A stretch of 64,000 bases of DNA from Bacillota bacterium (GTDB lineage: Bacteria > Bacillota > Bacilli > Paenibacillales > Paenibacillaceae): contig JAEWPC010000021.1 in the NCBI GenBank assembly GCA_023460795.1, positions 1 to 64,000 of the forward strand, in the 5' to 3' direction. The notes beneath the pieces are model-generated. The model was not told where the DNA came from, did not search any database, and saw only the letters and a list, made by a program, of their open reading frames with translations. A program made the position numbers and the translations under genes. Positions 1-8,816 of the stretch are shown in pieces. The stretch's first letter is position 1. Each line of letters begins with the position of its first letter.

Positions 1-40
1 CCCGCGCGGCCAATTCCGGCGAGGCCTTTTCGGGCATTAA

Positions 41-2866
41 TCAGTCGTTCGCTTGATGGAAGAGAGCGAGCATGACGGCTGCTTCGCCCCGTGTCGTTCT
101 GGCTGCGGGTTCGAAGTGATTGCCTTCCTTGCCGGTCAAGATGCCGGCATTGCGCAAGCTGGCGACGGCTTCTTTAGCGTACTCCGCGATGTCGTTTTCG
201 TCGTCGAACGGAGTTTTGGCTTCGCCGCCGGTCAATATGACCGGAGCGAACTTAGCCGCGTAGTTGCTTAGGATAACGGCGAAATCCTGGCGGGTAAGAC
301 TGGCGTTCGGATTGAATTTCCCTCCGTCGGTTTGAACGATGCCGCTCTCGGACGCCCATTGCGCAGCCCCGTAAAACCAGTCGCTTGCCTTAATGTCGCT
401 GAATTCGGACGAAGCCTTCAAGCTAACGTCGGCCTTATTCATATTAGCGAGCAATTGCACGAACTCCGCCTTCGTTATGGTCCGGTTAGGCTCGAAGCGT
501 TGATTGCCGACTCCGTGCACGATGTCGCGTTCCGCGAGGTATTGGACGTACGGCGCCGAACTGTCGTTCACGTCTTTGAACGCGGAGCCATGTTCATGCG
601 AGCTGCCGAACCGGACGTTATCGATATACATACGGCCGGCGTAGTCGCTGTCGACGTCGGCGACGATAACGGTAATATCGCGCAGAGCCGTATCCGCAGC
701 GATCACTTTGTTTTCATTAATCTGGGTCAGGTCGAAGCTTACTTCATAACGATATAGGCCATCGGCGGTTTTCTTTGCCGTTGCAAGCGACGTCAACGGG
801 ATGTCGAAGTTGTGCGTCGCTTGTGCCCAATAGCCTAAGCTAGGAGGCGCCAAAGCTAAGTTAATGGATAACGCTCCCGAAGACGCGCGGACGGGTTCAA
901 GATAGAAGTCGAACAGCAACTTATTGTTGTTGCCGCGAGTCGCGTTAATGCCGCCAAGCACGATCCGCGGCGCGGAAGCCCAGCCGTCGGTCGGTTTCAC
1001 TTCGGGATAGGCAACTTCCCAGGATAGCGCTTTGGAGCCGTTCGCTTGCTCAATCGTAATGGCGTTCTTCACGCCCGAACCGCCATCCCAATTCCAGCCT
1101 TGCCGTGTCCCGTTCTCGAAATCGGAAGGGAGGGTGGCCGTGCCGAGAGGAGCATGAACAATCGGTTGTTCGATCGCGGAGCGAGTCCCGGATACGGTAA
1201 TGTTATCGAGTGAAAGGCTGTCCGATGCCGAAGAGCCTACGAATAAGATGATGTTGTTCAGGATGCTGTGCTCGGAGTCCTCGGCGATCGATTTAAGATT
1301 TGGTGAGTCGTCCTTCGTAATCGTCAGCGTCTCGACGTATTTCCCGTCCTTCAGATCCGCAGCGTCCAATATAACTTGGATAGCGCGGGTCGGATTCGCC
1401 CAGCCGTACGTCTCGTTCTGCGGGATCGCTGCGATCGATACGGTCGTCGGCTTCTCGGAAATGACATCTATCGTTAACGCGTTCGCTCCGAGAATATCCG
1501 GTTTGGCGCCGGAGCCGTCCGCGGATAGTCTGACGTTCGCCCAGTAGTTGTCCGCGGAGACGTCCGTGCTTGCGCTAAGGCCGGATATTTGCAAGGCGTT
1601 GTTCTTCCCGCCGCTGACGGAAACGCCGTCCTTCACCGGACTATCGGCGTTAACGCCGAACCCCTGCGTCGTGCCGTCGTTGAAGTCCCAGACCGTCGTC
1701 GAGAAATCTTCTCGCGGCGTTCGATCGATCGGCTCGTAGGCGATGCCCTTGATGCGCGCCCGCACGTACTCGCCGGATACGCTAAGCTCGGGGATGCTCC
1801 ATAATTGGTCGCTGCCCGGGTCAAGGCTGGTCGCTTCCGTCTTGCCTAACTCGAATGGAGTGAAAGCAGCCGAGGTTTCTTTCTTGTTCGTCAGCGACCA
1901 GTTCACCCAACTGATGTTATTTTCGTTCAGGAATTCGAGCCATTGATCGGCTTCATCAAGGAACGGACCGTTATTGCCGCTTGCTTCGCTCGTGCCCCAC
2001 TCCGTGGAGAATAGAGCGACGCCGTGTTCGAGCGCATAACGCGCGTTGCTCATGACGTTACTCCGATCCGAGCTATCCGCGGCCGGCATATGCGTACCGG
2101 TGTAGAAATGCACCGTATACATCGTCTTGTCGTCGTCGATCGGATTGTCGGCAGCTAAATCCGCGCGCTGGCTCCAGTTCGGACTGCCGACGATGACGAT
2201 ATTGTCGTTGCCGCCTTCTCGCAACATCTGTATGATCGGTTCGGCGTAGCTTTTGACAGCCGCCCATCCGGGTGCATCGTTAGAGACGCCAGGCGCGGTG
2301 CTGTTCGGCTCGTTGGCGAGCTCGTACAGAATATGCGGATCGTTAGGATAACGGGACGAGATGTCTCTGAAGAAGTCCATGGCGCCGGCATAGGTCGAGT
2401 CGTTCGGGTCGCCCGGCGCATGGACGTGCCAATCCACGATGACGTACAAATCGTTCGCGATCGCGTAGTCGATGCCTTGAATCACCTTATCCTTAAGCGC
2501 GGGATTCGTCGCGTAGCCCGTCTCCCCGACGTACATGGCGAGGCGGATCACGTTGGACTCCCAATCGTTGCTCAGCGCGGAGAAGGCGTTGTCGTTCACG
2601 ATATCCGGGAACCATTGCAGTCCGTGCGTGCTCATGCCACGCAGTTGGATCGGATCGCCGTTCTGATCGGATAGCGTCATAACGTCGTCTTTCATGAGGA
2701 GTTGGAGCGCTCCTCCCACGGACGGTTTTTTTACGGCATCGTGACCAAGCAGGTGGGTGAAGGAAGTCGTTGACTCATCAGCGCTTGCGGTCAAAGTAAA
2801 AGGGGACACGATCATTGAGATAATAAGTAGAATGGCGACTAGCTGTCTTCTAATCGAAGCGTTCAC
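41..2866 (-). CDS. Secreted S-layer-anchored GH5 endoglucanase with two CBM17/28-type modules and SLH domains
   Basis: Hydrolyses beta-1,4-glucan outside the cell while held on the cell wall. I start at GTG 2866 (941 residues) because an AAGGAGGC site lies 7 nt upstream; an upstream in-frame ATG at 2941 has none. Order: signal peptide (about 1-28), GH5 domain (about 40-385) with acid/base Glu186 in ELANEPN and nucleophile Glu289 in TEWG, a first beta-sandwich module (about 393-565, starting DFNDGTTQGFG, typical of CBM17), a second (about 580-755, CBM28-like), then three SLH repeats (about 760-941). This matches the design of alkaline Bacillus cellulases. Upstream lie two cre-like sites, suggesting catabolite repression. 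It is a paralogue of the next minus-strand gene, which lacks the two CBMs. Confidence 0.93.
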   Translation of the reverse strand: MNASIRRQLVAILLIISMIVSPFTLTASADESTTSFTHLLGHDAVKKPSVGGALQLLMKDDVMTLSDQNGDPIQLRGMSTHGLQWFPDIVNDNAFSALSNDWESNVIRLAMYVGETGYATNPALKDKVIQGIDYAIANDLYVIVDWHVHAPGDPNDSTYAGAMDFFRDISSRYPNDPHILYELANEPNSTAPGVSNDAPGWAAVKSYAEPIIQMLREGGNDNIVIVGSPNWSQRADLAADNPIDDDKTMYTVHFYTGTHMPAADSSDRSNVMSNARYALEHGVALFSTEWGTSEASGNNGPFLDEADQWLEFLNENNISWVNWSLTNKKETSAAFTPFELGKTEATSLDPGSDQLWSIPELSVSGEYVRARIKGIAYEPIDRTPREDFSTTVWDFNDGTTQGFGVNADSPVKDGVSVSGGKNNALQISGLSASTDVSADNYWANVRLSADGSGAKPDILGANALTIDVISEKPTTVSIAAIPQNETYGWANPTRAIQVILDAADLKDGKYVETLTITKDDSPNLKSIAEDSEHSILNNIILFVGSSASDSLSLDNITVSGTRSAIEQPIVHAPLGTATLPSDFENGTRQGWNWDGGSGVKNAITIEQANGSKALSWEVAYPEVKPTDGWASAPRIVLGGINATRGNNNKLLFDFYLEPVRASSGALSINLALAPPSLGYWAQATHNFDIPLTSLATAKKTADGLYRYEVSFDLTQINENKVIAADTALRDITVIVADVDSDYAGRMYIDNVRFGSSHEHGSAFKDVNDSSAPYVQYLAERDIVHGVGNQRFEPNRTITKAEFVQLLANMNKADVSLKASSEFSDIKASDWFYGAAQWASESGIVQTDGGKFNPNASLTRQDFAVILSNYAAKFAPVILTGGEAKTPFDDENDIAEYAKEAVASLRNAGILTGKEGNHFEPAARTTRGEAAVMLALFHQAND

Positions 2867-2900
2867 TTGCGAAGCCTCCTTTTTATGACGTACAATAGAT

Positions 2901-2920
2901 GGTAGAAAACGTTTTCTACA
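2901..2920. promoter_or_regulatory. 18-bp perfect palindrome, LacI/CcpA-type operator candidate
   Basis: Positions 2902-2919 form a perfect palindrome (GTAGAAAACGTTTTCTAC) with the CG centre typical of cre and LacI-family operators. It lies about 35 bp upstream of the GTG start of the cellulase, just upstream of its ribosome binding site, so it would sit in or near the transcribed leader and could act as a roadblock. Only the outermost TG/CA positions differ from the cre consensus. Confidence 0.6.
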
Positions 2921-2991
2921 AATTGCAAAAAAAAACGACATTTACATATGATTACGATTCCTTCTTGGCTTCGAAGTCGTTCCCTCCTTTC

Positions 2992-3005
2992 GGTAACCGC
3001 TTACA
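2992..3005 (-). promoter_or_regulatory. cre-like site upstream of the GH5-CBM-SLH gene
   Basis: Read on the minus strand this is TGTAAGCGGTTACC, which agrees with the CcpA consensus TGNAANCGNTTNCA except for the last base. It lies about 125 bp upstream of the cellulase start. With the palindrome nearer the gene it suggests two-site catabolite control; CcpA itself is not encoded here. Confidence 0.5.
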
Positions 3006-3104
3006 CGATGGACTGAAGTAGGCTCTTAACCATTGATACAAGTCAGATCATAACATTCGGATTTCTATTATTCAACATATAAGTTAAAAAATACTATAAA
3101 TATA

Positions 3105-3134
3105 GAAGCCCACGGTTGATTTCCGCGGGGCTTC
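3105..3134 (-). terminator. Intrinsic terminator after the second GH5 gene
   Basis: On the minus strand a 7-bp stem (GAAGCCC/GGGCTTC), one bulged C and four further pairs close a loop of about 7 nt, followed by a T-rich stretch. It begins 18 bp past the stop of the GH5-SLH gene, so it should separate the two cellulase genes into distinct transcripts. Confidence 0.65.
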
Positions 3135-3152
3135 ATCGCATTCATTAGGCGA

Positions 3153-4898
3153 TCAACTGCCGGCCTGTACGAGGAGTGCAAGCCATTCCGCCGCTTCGCC
3201 TCTTGTTGTATTTGCGGCAGGGTCGAACCGGTTGCCTGCACGGCCTGTGACGATGCCGGCGGCGCGCAAACTGGCCACGGCATCGGCGGCGTATTCCGCG
3301 ATATCGTATTCGTCGTCGAACGGAGTCGCGGCTTCGATGCGGTTCAATACGCCGGGAGCGAATCGATTCGCGAACCTGTGGAGAATAACGGCGAGATCTT
3401 GGCGAGTCAGGCGCGCGTTCGGATTGAATCTGCCGGCCTCGCCGTGGATAAGGCCGTTCTGGGCAGCCCACCAGGCGGCTCCGTTATACCAGTCGTTCGG
3501 CGTAACGTCGCTGAAGCCTGTCTTGGCTTTCGTATGAACGACTCCGCCGTATAGCTTGGCGAGCAGTTGGACGAACTCCGCTCTCGTGATCGCCTCATCC
3601 GGCGCGAATCGTCGATTCCCGACGCCATGGACAATGTCGCGTTCCGCGAGGTACAGAACGAAGGGAGCCAGCCGGTCGTCCACGTCGTCGAACGAGATCG
3701 GCTGGCTGACGACCGCTGACGCCCTCGTCGTATCCTTGCGAGGCGATCGGGCAATGGGCTTGTAGGCGATGCCTTTAATGCGAGACCGCACGTATTCGCC
3801 GGATACGCTCAACTCGGGGATGCTCCAGGCCTTCGCGCTGCCCGGATCAAGGCTAGTCGCTTTCGCCCAGCCCAGCTCGAACGGAGTAAAGGCTGCCGAC
3901 GTCTCGTTCTTGTTCGTCAACGACCAGTTCACCCAGCTGATGTTAGAGCGATTCAAGAACTCAAGCCATTGATCGGCTTCCTTGAGGTACGGACCGTTAT
4001 TGCCGCTGGCTTCGCTCGTACCCCATTCCGAGGCGAATATCGCGACCCCGTGCTCCAATGCATACCGTGCGTTGCTCATCACGTTGTTACGATCCGAACT
4101 CCCCGCAGCTGGCGGGTGCGATCCGGTATAGAAGTGCACCGTATACATGGTTTTGTCGTCGTCGATCGGATCGTCGGCGGCTAAATCCGGGCGTTGACTC
4201 CAATTCGGGCTGCCGACGAGGACGATATTGTCGTTGCCATTGCCGCGCAGCATACGGATAATCGGCTCGGCGTAGCTTTTGACCGCTGCCCAACCGGAAG
4301 CGTCGTTAGGGATGCCGGGAGGGTTGCTGTTCGGTTCGTTGGCGAGCTCGTAGAGGATGTGCGGATCGTTAGGGTAACGAGCGGCGATATCTCTGAAGAA
4401 GTCCATGGCGCCGGCATAAGTCGGGTCGTGAAGGTCTCCCGGCACATGGACATGCCAATCCACGATGACGTACAGATCGTTCGCGATCGCATAATCGATG
4501 CCTTGGAGCACCATGTTTTTGAGTGAAGGATCCGACGCGTAGCCGCCCGATTCCCCTACGTACATCGCGAGACGGATGACGTTAGCCTCCCAATCGCGGC
4601 TCAGCGCGGCGAAGGCGTTGTCGTTCACGATATCCGGATGCCATTGCAGTCCGTGAGTGCTCATGCCGCGCAGCTGGATCGGGTCTCCGTTCTGATCGCA
4701 CAGCGACAATACGCCGTCTTTCCATAACAGCTGCAGTTCGCCTCCGACGGAAGGTTTTTTAACCGCTTTGCGGCCAAGAAGCGGATTGACGGACTGGCCC
4801 GGCTCTTCGGCTTCGGCGATTGCTTTCACGGAGTGGAAGGTAATGCTCATGGAACAAACGAACAAAATGGCGATAAGCGGATATTTTATGTATTTCAT
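3153..4898 (-). CDS. Secreted S-layer-anchored GH5 endoglucanase without CBMs
   Basis: Second cellulase, 581 residues from ATG 4898. This start is chosen because AAGGAGG ends 8 nt upstream; an in-frame TTG at 4904 is too close to the site. Signal peptide (about 1-28), GH5 domain with acid/base Glu188 (ELANEPN) and nucleophile Glu291 (SEWG), then directly three SLH repeats. The catalytic domain is nearly colinear with that of the neighbouring cellulase, and the linker after it (RSP/RTP) joins straight to SLH. The pair is therefore a tandem duplication followed by gain or loss of the two CBMs. Expected to act on soluble or amorphous glucan. Confidence 0.93.
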   Translation of the reverse strand: MKYIKYPLIAILFVCSMSITFHSVKAIAEAEEPGQSVNPLLGRKAVKKPSVGGELQLLWKDGVLSLCDQNGDPIQLRGMSTHGLQWHPDIVNDNAFAALSRDWEANVIRLAMYVGESGGYASDPSLKNMVLQGIDYAIANDLYVIVDWHVHVPGDLHDPTYAGAMDFFRDIAARYPNDPHILYELANEPNSNPPGIPNDASGWAAVKSYAEPIIRMLRGNGNDNIVLVGSPNWSQRPDLAADDPIDDDKTMYTVHFYTGSHPPAAGSSDRNNVMSNARYALEHGVAIFASEWGTSEASGNNGPYLKEADQWLEFLNRSNISWVNWSLTNKNETSAAFTPFELGWAKATSLDPGSAKAWSIPELSVSGEYVRSRIKGIAYKPIARSPRKDTTRASAVVSQPISFDDVDDRLAPFVLYLAERDIVHGVGNRRFAPDEAITRAEFVQLLAKLYGGVVHTKAKTGFSDVTPNDWYNGAAWWAAQNGLIHGEAGRFNPNARLTRQDLAVILHRFANRFAPGVLNRIEAATPFDDEYDIAEYAADAVASLRAAGIVTGRAGNRFDPAANTTRGEAAEWLALLVQAGS

Positions 4899-5027
4899 TC
4901 GCAAGACCTCCTTCTAGAAGCGATGGTTAAAAAAAATTTACGAATGCCGTTCATGCGGTAATAAATCCTTCCAATTGTAGGAATCCTTAATTTGTTGATG
5001 AATACGCAAGAGGGAAGGAACGCAACG

Positions 5028-5846
5028 GTGAGGATGAACAGAAGGAAATCGATGGCATTAGCTGTAACGTGGTTACTCGGAAGCGTGGGGTTCGGCCATC
5101 TTCAAGCGTCTGCGGCGACGGGAGTGGATGAAGCCGGGAAGGATAAGCAGATCGCGATCGTCATCGACGATTTCGGCAACTCGATGAAAGGCACGGAGCA
5201 AATGATGGATTTACCGGTCAAAATCACGGTTGCGGTTATGCCGTTCCTCCCTACGACGAAGAAGGACGCCGAGGAGGCTTTCCGCAAAGGCCATGACGTT
5301 ATCGTCCATCTCCCGATGGAGCCGAAGCACGGCAAACGAAGCTGGTTGGGGCCGGGCGCGATCATGACCGACTTATCGGACGAGGAAATCCGCAAGCGCG
5401 TAGAGGCGGCAATCGACGAAGTTCCGCATGCGATCGGCATGAACAACCATATGGGCTCGAAGGCGACTTCCGACGAACGGGTCATGAGAGTCGTCCTGCA
5501 GGTATGCAAAGAAAGAGGATTATTCTTCCTTGACAGCAGGACGTCCTACCGCACGGTCGTGCCGAAAGTAGCCGCGGAGCTTGGCGTGCAGACGCTTCAT
5601 AACCACGTGTTCCTGGACGATGTTCACACGCCGCATCACGTTATGCGGCAAATCGGCGAGGTAAAGAAGTTTCTTCAAGACCACGAACGATGCGTCGTCA
5701 TCGGACACGTCGGTCCTCCGGGATTGGTCACCTCGGGAACGTTGCGCAGCGCCATACCGGGATTAATGAGCGAGGCGACGTTCATTCCGATTTCCAGGAT
5801 GCTGTCCTCGCCTCCGACGCCGGTTCACGGCGACAAGCACAAATAA
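5028..5846 (+). CDS. Divergent polysaccharide deacetylase family protein (PF04748), secreted
   Basis: Of the in-frame starts (TTG 4992, ATG 4998, GTG 5028), GTG 5028 best fits an AAGGA box 8 nt upstream and gives a standard N-terminus (RMNRRKS, then a hydrophobic stretch ending about LQASAA). The mature part shows family landmarks: IAIVIDDFGN near the N-terminus, HLPMEPKH, IGMNNHMGSKAT, LFFLDSRTS and HNHVFLDDVHT. These belong to the family of E. coli YibQ and its Bacillales relatives, thought to act on cell-wall or exopolysaccharide acetyl groups; the substrate is unproven. Its 3' end overlaps the convergent amidase gene by 22 bp, so the stop codons lie inside each other's reading frames. Confidence 0.82.
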   Translation: MRMNRRKSMALAVTWLLGSVGFGHLQASAATGVDEAGKDKQIAIVIDDFGNSMKGTEQMMDLPVKITVAVMPFLPTTKKDAEEAFRKGHDVIVHLPMEPKHGKRSWLGPGAIMTDLSDEEIRKRVEAAIDEVPHAIGMNNHMGSKATSDERVMRVVLQVCKERGLFFLDSRTSYRTVVPKVAAELGVQTLHNHVFLDDVHTPHHVMRQIGEVKKFLQDHERCVVIGHVGPPGLVTSGTLRSAIPGLMSEATFIPISRMLSSPPTPVHGDKHK

Positions 5847-6550
5847 GCGATAATGCCGTTAGCGATCGCGGCTGCGATCCGAGTCTGCCCCGGTGAAGAC
5901 GTCAACATGGTACGATCCGCGGGATTGCTGAGAAACGCGGTTTCGACGATGACGCACGGGGCTTGCACGCGATTCAGCAAATAAAATTGATTGGCGGCTT
6001 CAGGCAATCCGAGCTTGCCTTGCTGCTGATTCAGGCTGCTTTGGATCATCGCGGCGAGCAATGCGCTATGACCTTCGGATTGGTGAATGACTACTGGCCC
6101 GCTTCTGCGGCTGCTCGACGCCCAGTTCACATGGACGCTAACGAATAAATTAGCGATAATTTCGTCAGCAAGTCCGCGCCGCTGCGTCAGGTCGCGGCGA
6201 TGCCGCGAGCGGGACAGATGCCACCGGTTATCGTCGCTGAGCGCATAATCTCCCGTTCGGTTCAAGATGACGACAAGCCCCTTGCTTCGAAGCAGCAAAT
6301 ACAGCTTGCGCGTAATGGCTAGATTAATGTCCTTTTCCAGAATATCGCCCCAATGAGTGCCGCCGTCGATACCTCCATGCCCCGCATCGATCAATACGTC
6401 CGCCGTCGGCAACGCGCGCCTTATGTCCGGTATGTCCGCCTGCAGCTCCCGTGTCGCCTGTCTATGGATTTCCACGGGTTCGGGCACTCGCCACCCGACG
6501 AGCAGCAGCAGGGCGCATCCCGCCAACGTAGCTCGAATCATCGTTCGCAT
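5825..6550 (-). CDS. cwlD: N-acetylmuramoyl-L-alanine amidase, CwlD-like (Amidase_3)
   Basis: Zinc amidase that cuts the muramic acid-peptide bond; B. subtilis CwlD makes muramic lactam in spore cortex. The 241-residue protein has an N-terminal membrane/signal segment (about 5-20) and the Amidase_3 zinc and catalytic motifs in order: IDAGHGG, the Glu of ILEKDIN, SVHVN and the Glu of IVETAFLSN. Length agrees with CwlD. It is single-domain with no wall-binding module, as in CwlD. The symbol rests on length and motifs, and another sporulation amidase is possible. Convergent overlap with the deacetylase gene. Confidence 0.8.
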   Translation of the reverse strand: MRTMIRATLAGCALLLLVGWRVPEPVEIHRQATRELQADIPDIRRALPTADVLIDAGHGGIDGGTHWGDILEKDINLAITRKLYLLLRSKGLVVILNRTGDYALSDDNRWHLSRSRHRRDLTQRRGLADEIIANLFVSVHVNWASSSRRSGPVVIHQSEGHSALLAAMIQSSLNQQQGKLGLPEAANQFYLLNRVQAPCVIVETAFLSNPADRTMLTSSPGQTRIAAAIANGIIAYLCLSP

Positions 6551-6710
6551 CGACTCCGATCGATTAGAAAGTGTACCTTCCTATCGTGGCTTGGATGATC
6601 GACGCTCATGCATGACGATCCCGCCGATCCCAAGGGAAATGGAGGAGGTTCGAAGGGCGTTTGGCGAAAGCGGGAAGCGGGCATGCTAGTACCAGAGGAG
6701 ATGATGACAC

Positions 6711-6950
6711 ATGGGCGAAAAGAAAGACGATTACCTGAAATACATGACGGAGAAAGCAGTGGCGTATTGGTCGCCGGGAGCGGCGGAACTTCGGCAAGAA
6801 AGGAAACAACGGCGCGAACCATGGGCAACGAGGTGGTTCGGCGTTCTCCCGCTAGGCGTCAGCATGTGGTGGGGCCAATTGGAGCTTCGCAAAAACAAGA
6901 ACCATTCCGAAGCACGTTCGATGGATGCGACCGAAACGCAATCGCATTGA
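6711..6950 (+). CDS. yqzE: YqzE family protein
   Basis: Small protein of 79 residues. Near the N-terminus it has DDYLKYMTEKAVAY, followed by REPWATRWFG and LPLGVSMWW. This is the pattern of B. subtilis YqzE (start xDYVKYLTEQFV, then WFGxIP and a hydrophobic segment). The function of the family is unknown; in B. subtilis the gene lies near the comG competence operon, which is not seen here. AGAGGAGA lies about 10 nt upstream of the ATG. It converges on the next minus-strand gene with only 4 bp between the stops. Confidence 0.75.
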   Translation: MGEKKDDYLKYMTEKAVAYWSPGAAELRQERKQRREPWATRWFGVLPLGVSMWWGQLELRKNKNHSEARSMDATETQSH

Positions 6951-6954
6951 ACGG

Positions 6955-7830
6955 CTATCGATAAAACAAGCCGTCTTGTTCTAACGTGCTAAGCGGAATA
7001 AACCGCTGGCCGCTCATATCCAGCGCCACATCGACGCGACCGCTGGCCCAGCGCTGATAACCGATTACGGAAAGCGCGTACAGCATCTTATCGCCAAGCG
7101 GTTCCGTTACATAACGCAAGTGCTGCCGCTTATCCAATCGCGCTTGCAGCTTCGAGACCTCTTTCGCCGGGAAAGGGGTCTCTTTCATGAGCCACGGAAG
7201 TCGTTCGTATACGTCGAAAGCGGGATTGAGCCGAAGCCGCTTGCTTCGATCCGCGTTCGCGATCGAAGCAAGCCGTTCGTATTCCGTCGGAAACAGTTCC
7301 AAGTAGGTTCGCTCGTCGAGCGGCAATTGTTCCGCCGTCTTGGCGTCCAGATAGTACGTATCCTCCCCGATTCTGACTTCCCAGGCTGCCGCGAAAGGAT
7401 GGACGTAAATCTTCGTAACGGCTGCAGGCATCGGATCGCCCGACGAGAGCAAGCCCCCGTTGATAAGCGACTGCTTCAGCAGCTCGTAGGAGAACAACGG
7501 GTAAGGGCCAAGGCCGTATTCGCCCAGCTTGAACGTACCGTCCAGGGCGGCGTTCACGACCATGTAGCCGATGTTCTCGCCGGCTTGGGTGAAGAGCACG
7601 AGCCAGCTATGCGTACCCGGTCCGAGCGCTTCGATCTGCGGGTCGGCCGATTGCCATGCCGCGAACGGCTTTTGCTTCGCAAGAGCGTCTACCCATTCCG
7701 CGATTTGCAGCTCGAGCTTAGAAGGAGCCTGGGTCTCCTCATGATCCGGCGTCGCCGTGGCGGGAGCAGGGGAATGAACGAAAGCCGTCAGGGTGATCAA
7801 GGCGATGATGAGCATTGAACGTATTCGCAT
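6955..7830 (-). CDS. Secreted protein of unknown function
   Basis: 291 residues from ATG 7830; GTG 7842 in the same frame is an alternative. A clear signal peptide (RIRSMLIIALITL ... PATA) precedes an acidic, hydrophilic linker and a globular region rich in aromatic residues (SWLVLFTQAGENIGYMVV; GEYGLGPYPLFSYELL; IGEDTYYLDAKTA). I do not recognise a catalytic motif or a named domain. There are no cysteines in the mature part and no second membrane segment, so it is predicted to be exported and soluble or wall-associated. It is flanked by convergent yqzE and by yqhG-yqhH in the same direction, about 115 bp away. Confidence 0.7.
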   Translation of the reverse strand: MRIRSMLIIALITLTAFVHSPAPATATPDHEETQAPSKLELQIAEWVDALAKQKPFAAWQSADPQIEALGPGTHSWLVLFTQAGENIGYMVVNAALDGTFKLGEYGLGPYPLFSYELLKQSLINGGLLSSGDPMPAAVTKIYVHPFAAAWEVRIGEDTYYLDAKTAEQLPLDERTYLELFPTEYERLASIANADRSKRLRLNPAFDVYERLPWLMKETPFPAKEVSKLQARLDKRQHLRYVTEPLGDKMLYALSVIGYQRWASGRVDVALDMSGQRFIPLSTLEQDGLFYR

Positions 7831-7946
7831 GAACGGGCGCACCTGCTTTACGGGATTTTGGCATCATTGTAGCGGACAAGCCGCGCCGAAGGTGTTGAAA
7901 CCTGTCAGCGCGGCGCTAATCCGAACGATTCATTTTTCGTGTCGAA

Positions 7947-8816
7947 CTAATGGATTCCGGGCAAGTGGAAAATGCCGCAGTTGATCGTCGTCAGCGTAAT
8001 TCTCGGCCGGTATTGCCAGTCGATCTCCGCCTTGCGCTGCTCGAAGCGCTCGAGGAAGAGCTTCCGCTGGTCTTCGTCTTCCGTCTTCAAGAGCGGTTCG
8101 TAGTATTGCCCGATCCGCGCAAGCTCATCTTGGCGACGCTCTTCGGCTTCCTCGGCCCAGGCGAAATCGGCGTTCCGCAGCTTCCGCTCGATCGCCTGTT
8201 CCAATTGGGCCATGCCCTTGCGCATCGAGAGGCCGTTACGGAGCAGATGAACGTTCGCCGGGAGGCGAGGCGTAAGCTTACGTCCTTGAAGCCGGTCCAT
8301 GAATTTGTCGTCGATCACCCCGGTAGCGAGCGAGATGCCGTAGCTATGCAGCTCCTCGCGTCTCATGTCGCAGGTGAAGCTTACCTTGAAGTTAGCGCCA
8401 AGCCAAGCCGTGTAAGGCTGCGAGCTTAGAGGATTGCCCATGCCGCGCGGGGGCTCCTCGAACAATGTAACGTTGCGGCCGCCTTGGCGGACGACGTCGA
8501 ACAGCTGCTGCAGCCGCCGCGAGCCGAAGTAGACGCCTTCTTGGATGATTCTTCCGGAAGGCGTCATGATGTAAGAGAGCGGGGCCGATTGGCCGTCTTG
8601 AGCGGAAGGAGCTTCGAACAGCCAAGAATAGGTCAACGTCTCGGGCGGAGTGCCCGTGCGATCCACGAAGCTCCAATAATAAGGCCGGTTCGTTAGCGCG
8701 CGGTCCGCTTCCGGGGACAGCTTAACGGTTATGCGCCCGGGACTTCTCTCGACGATATGGCAGCCGGTGCTGTCGCAGTACGCCTGCACGAATTTCTGCA
8801 CCTGTTTCGCGTTCAT
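7947..8816 (-). CDS. yqhG: YqhG family protein
   Basis: 289 residues beginning MNAKQVQKFVQAYC. The N-terminal region, the RITVKLSPEADRALTNRPYYW block, the GMGNPLSSQPYTAWLG block and the highly charged C-terminal third (ERKLRNADF through RPRITLTTINC) correspond to B. subtilis YqhG, whose biochemical role is unknown. Its gene overlaps the upstream helicase gene by 4 bp, giving translational coupling, as yqhG and yqhH are also adjacent in B. subtilis. The persistent pairing argues that the two proteins work together. AGGAGA lies about 8 nt upstream of the start. Confidence 0.82.
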   Translation of the reverse strand: MNAKQVQKFVQAYCDSTGCHIVERSPGRITVKLSPEADRALTNRPYYWSFVDRTGTPPETLTYSWLFEAPSAQDGQSAPLSYIMTPSGRIIQEGVYFGSRRLQQLFDVVRQGGRNVTLFEEPPRGMGNPLSSQPYTAWLGANFKVSFTCDMRREELHSYGISLATGVIDDKFMDRLQGRKLTPRLPANVHLLRNGLSMRKGMAQLEQAIERKLRNADFAWAEEAEERRQDELARIGQYYEPLLKTEDEDQRKLFLERFEQRKAEIDWQYRPRITLTTINCGIFHLPGIH

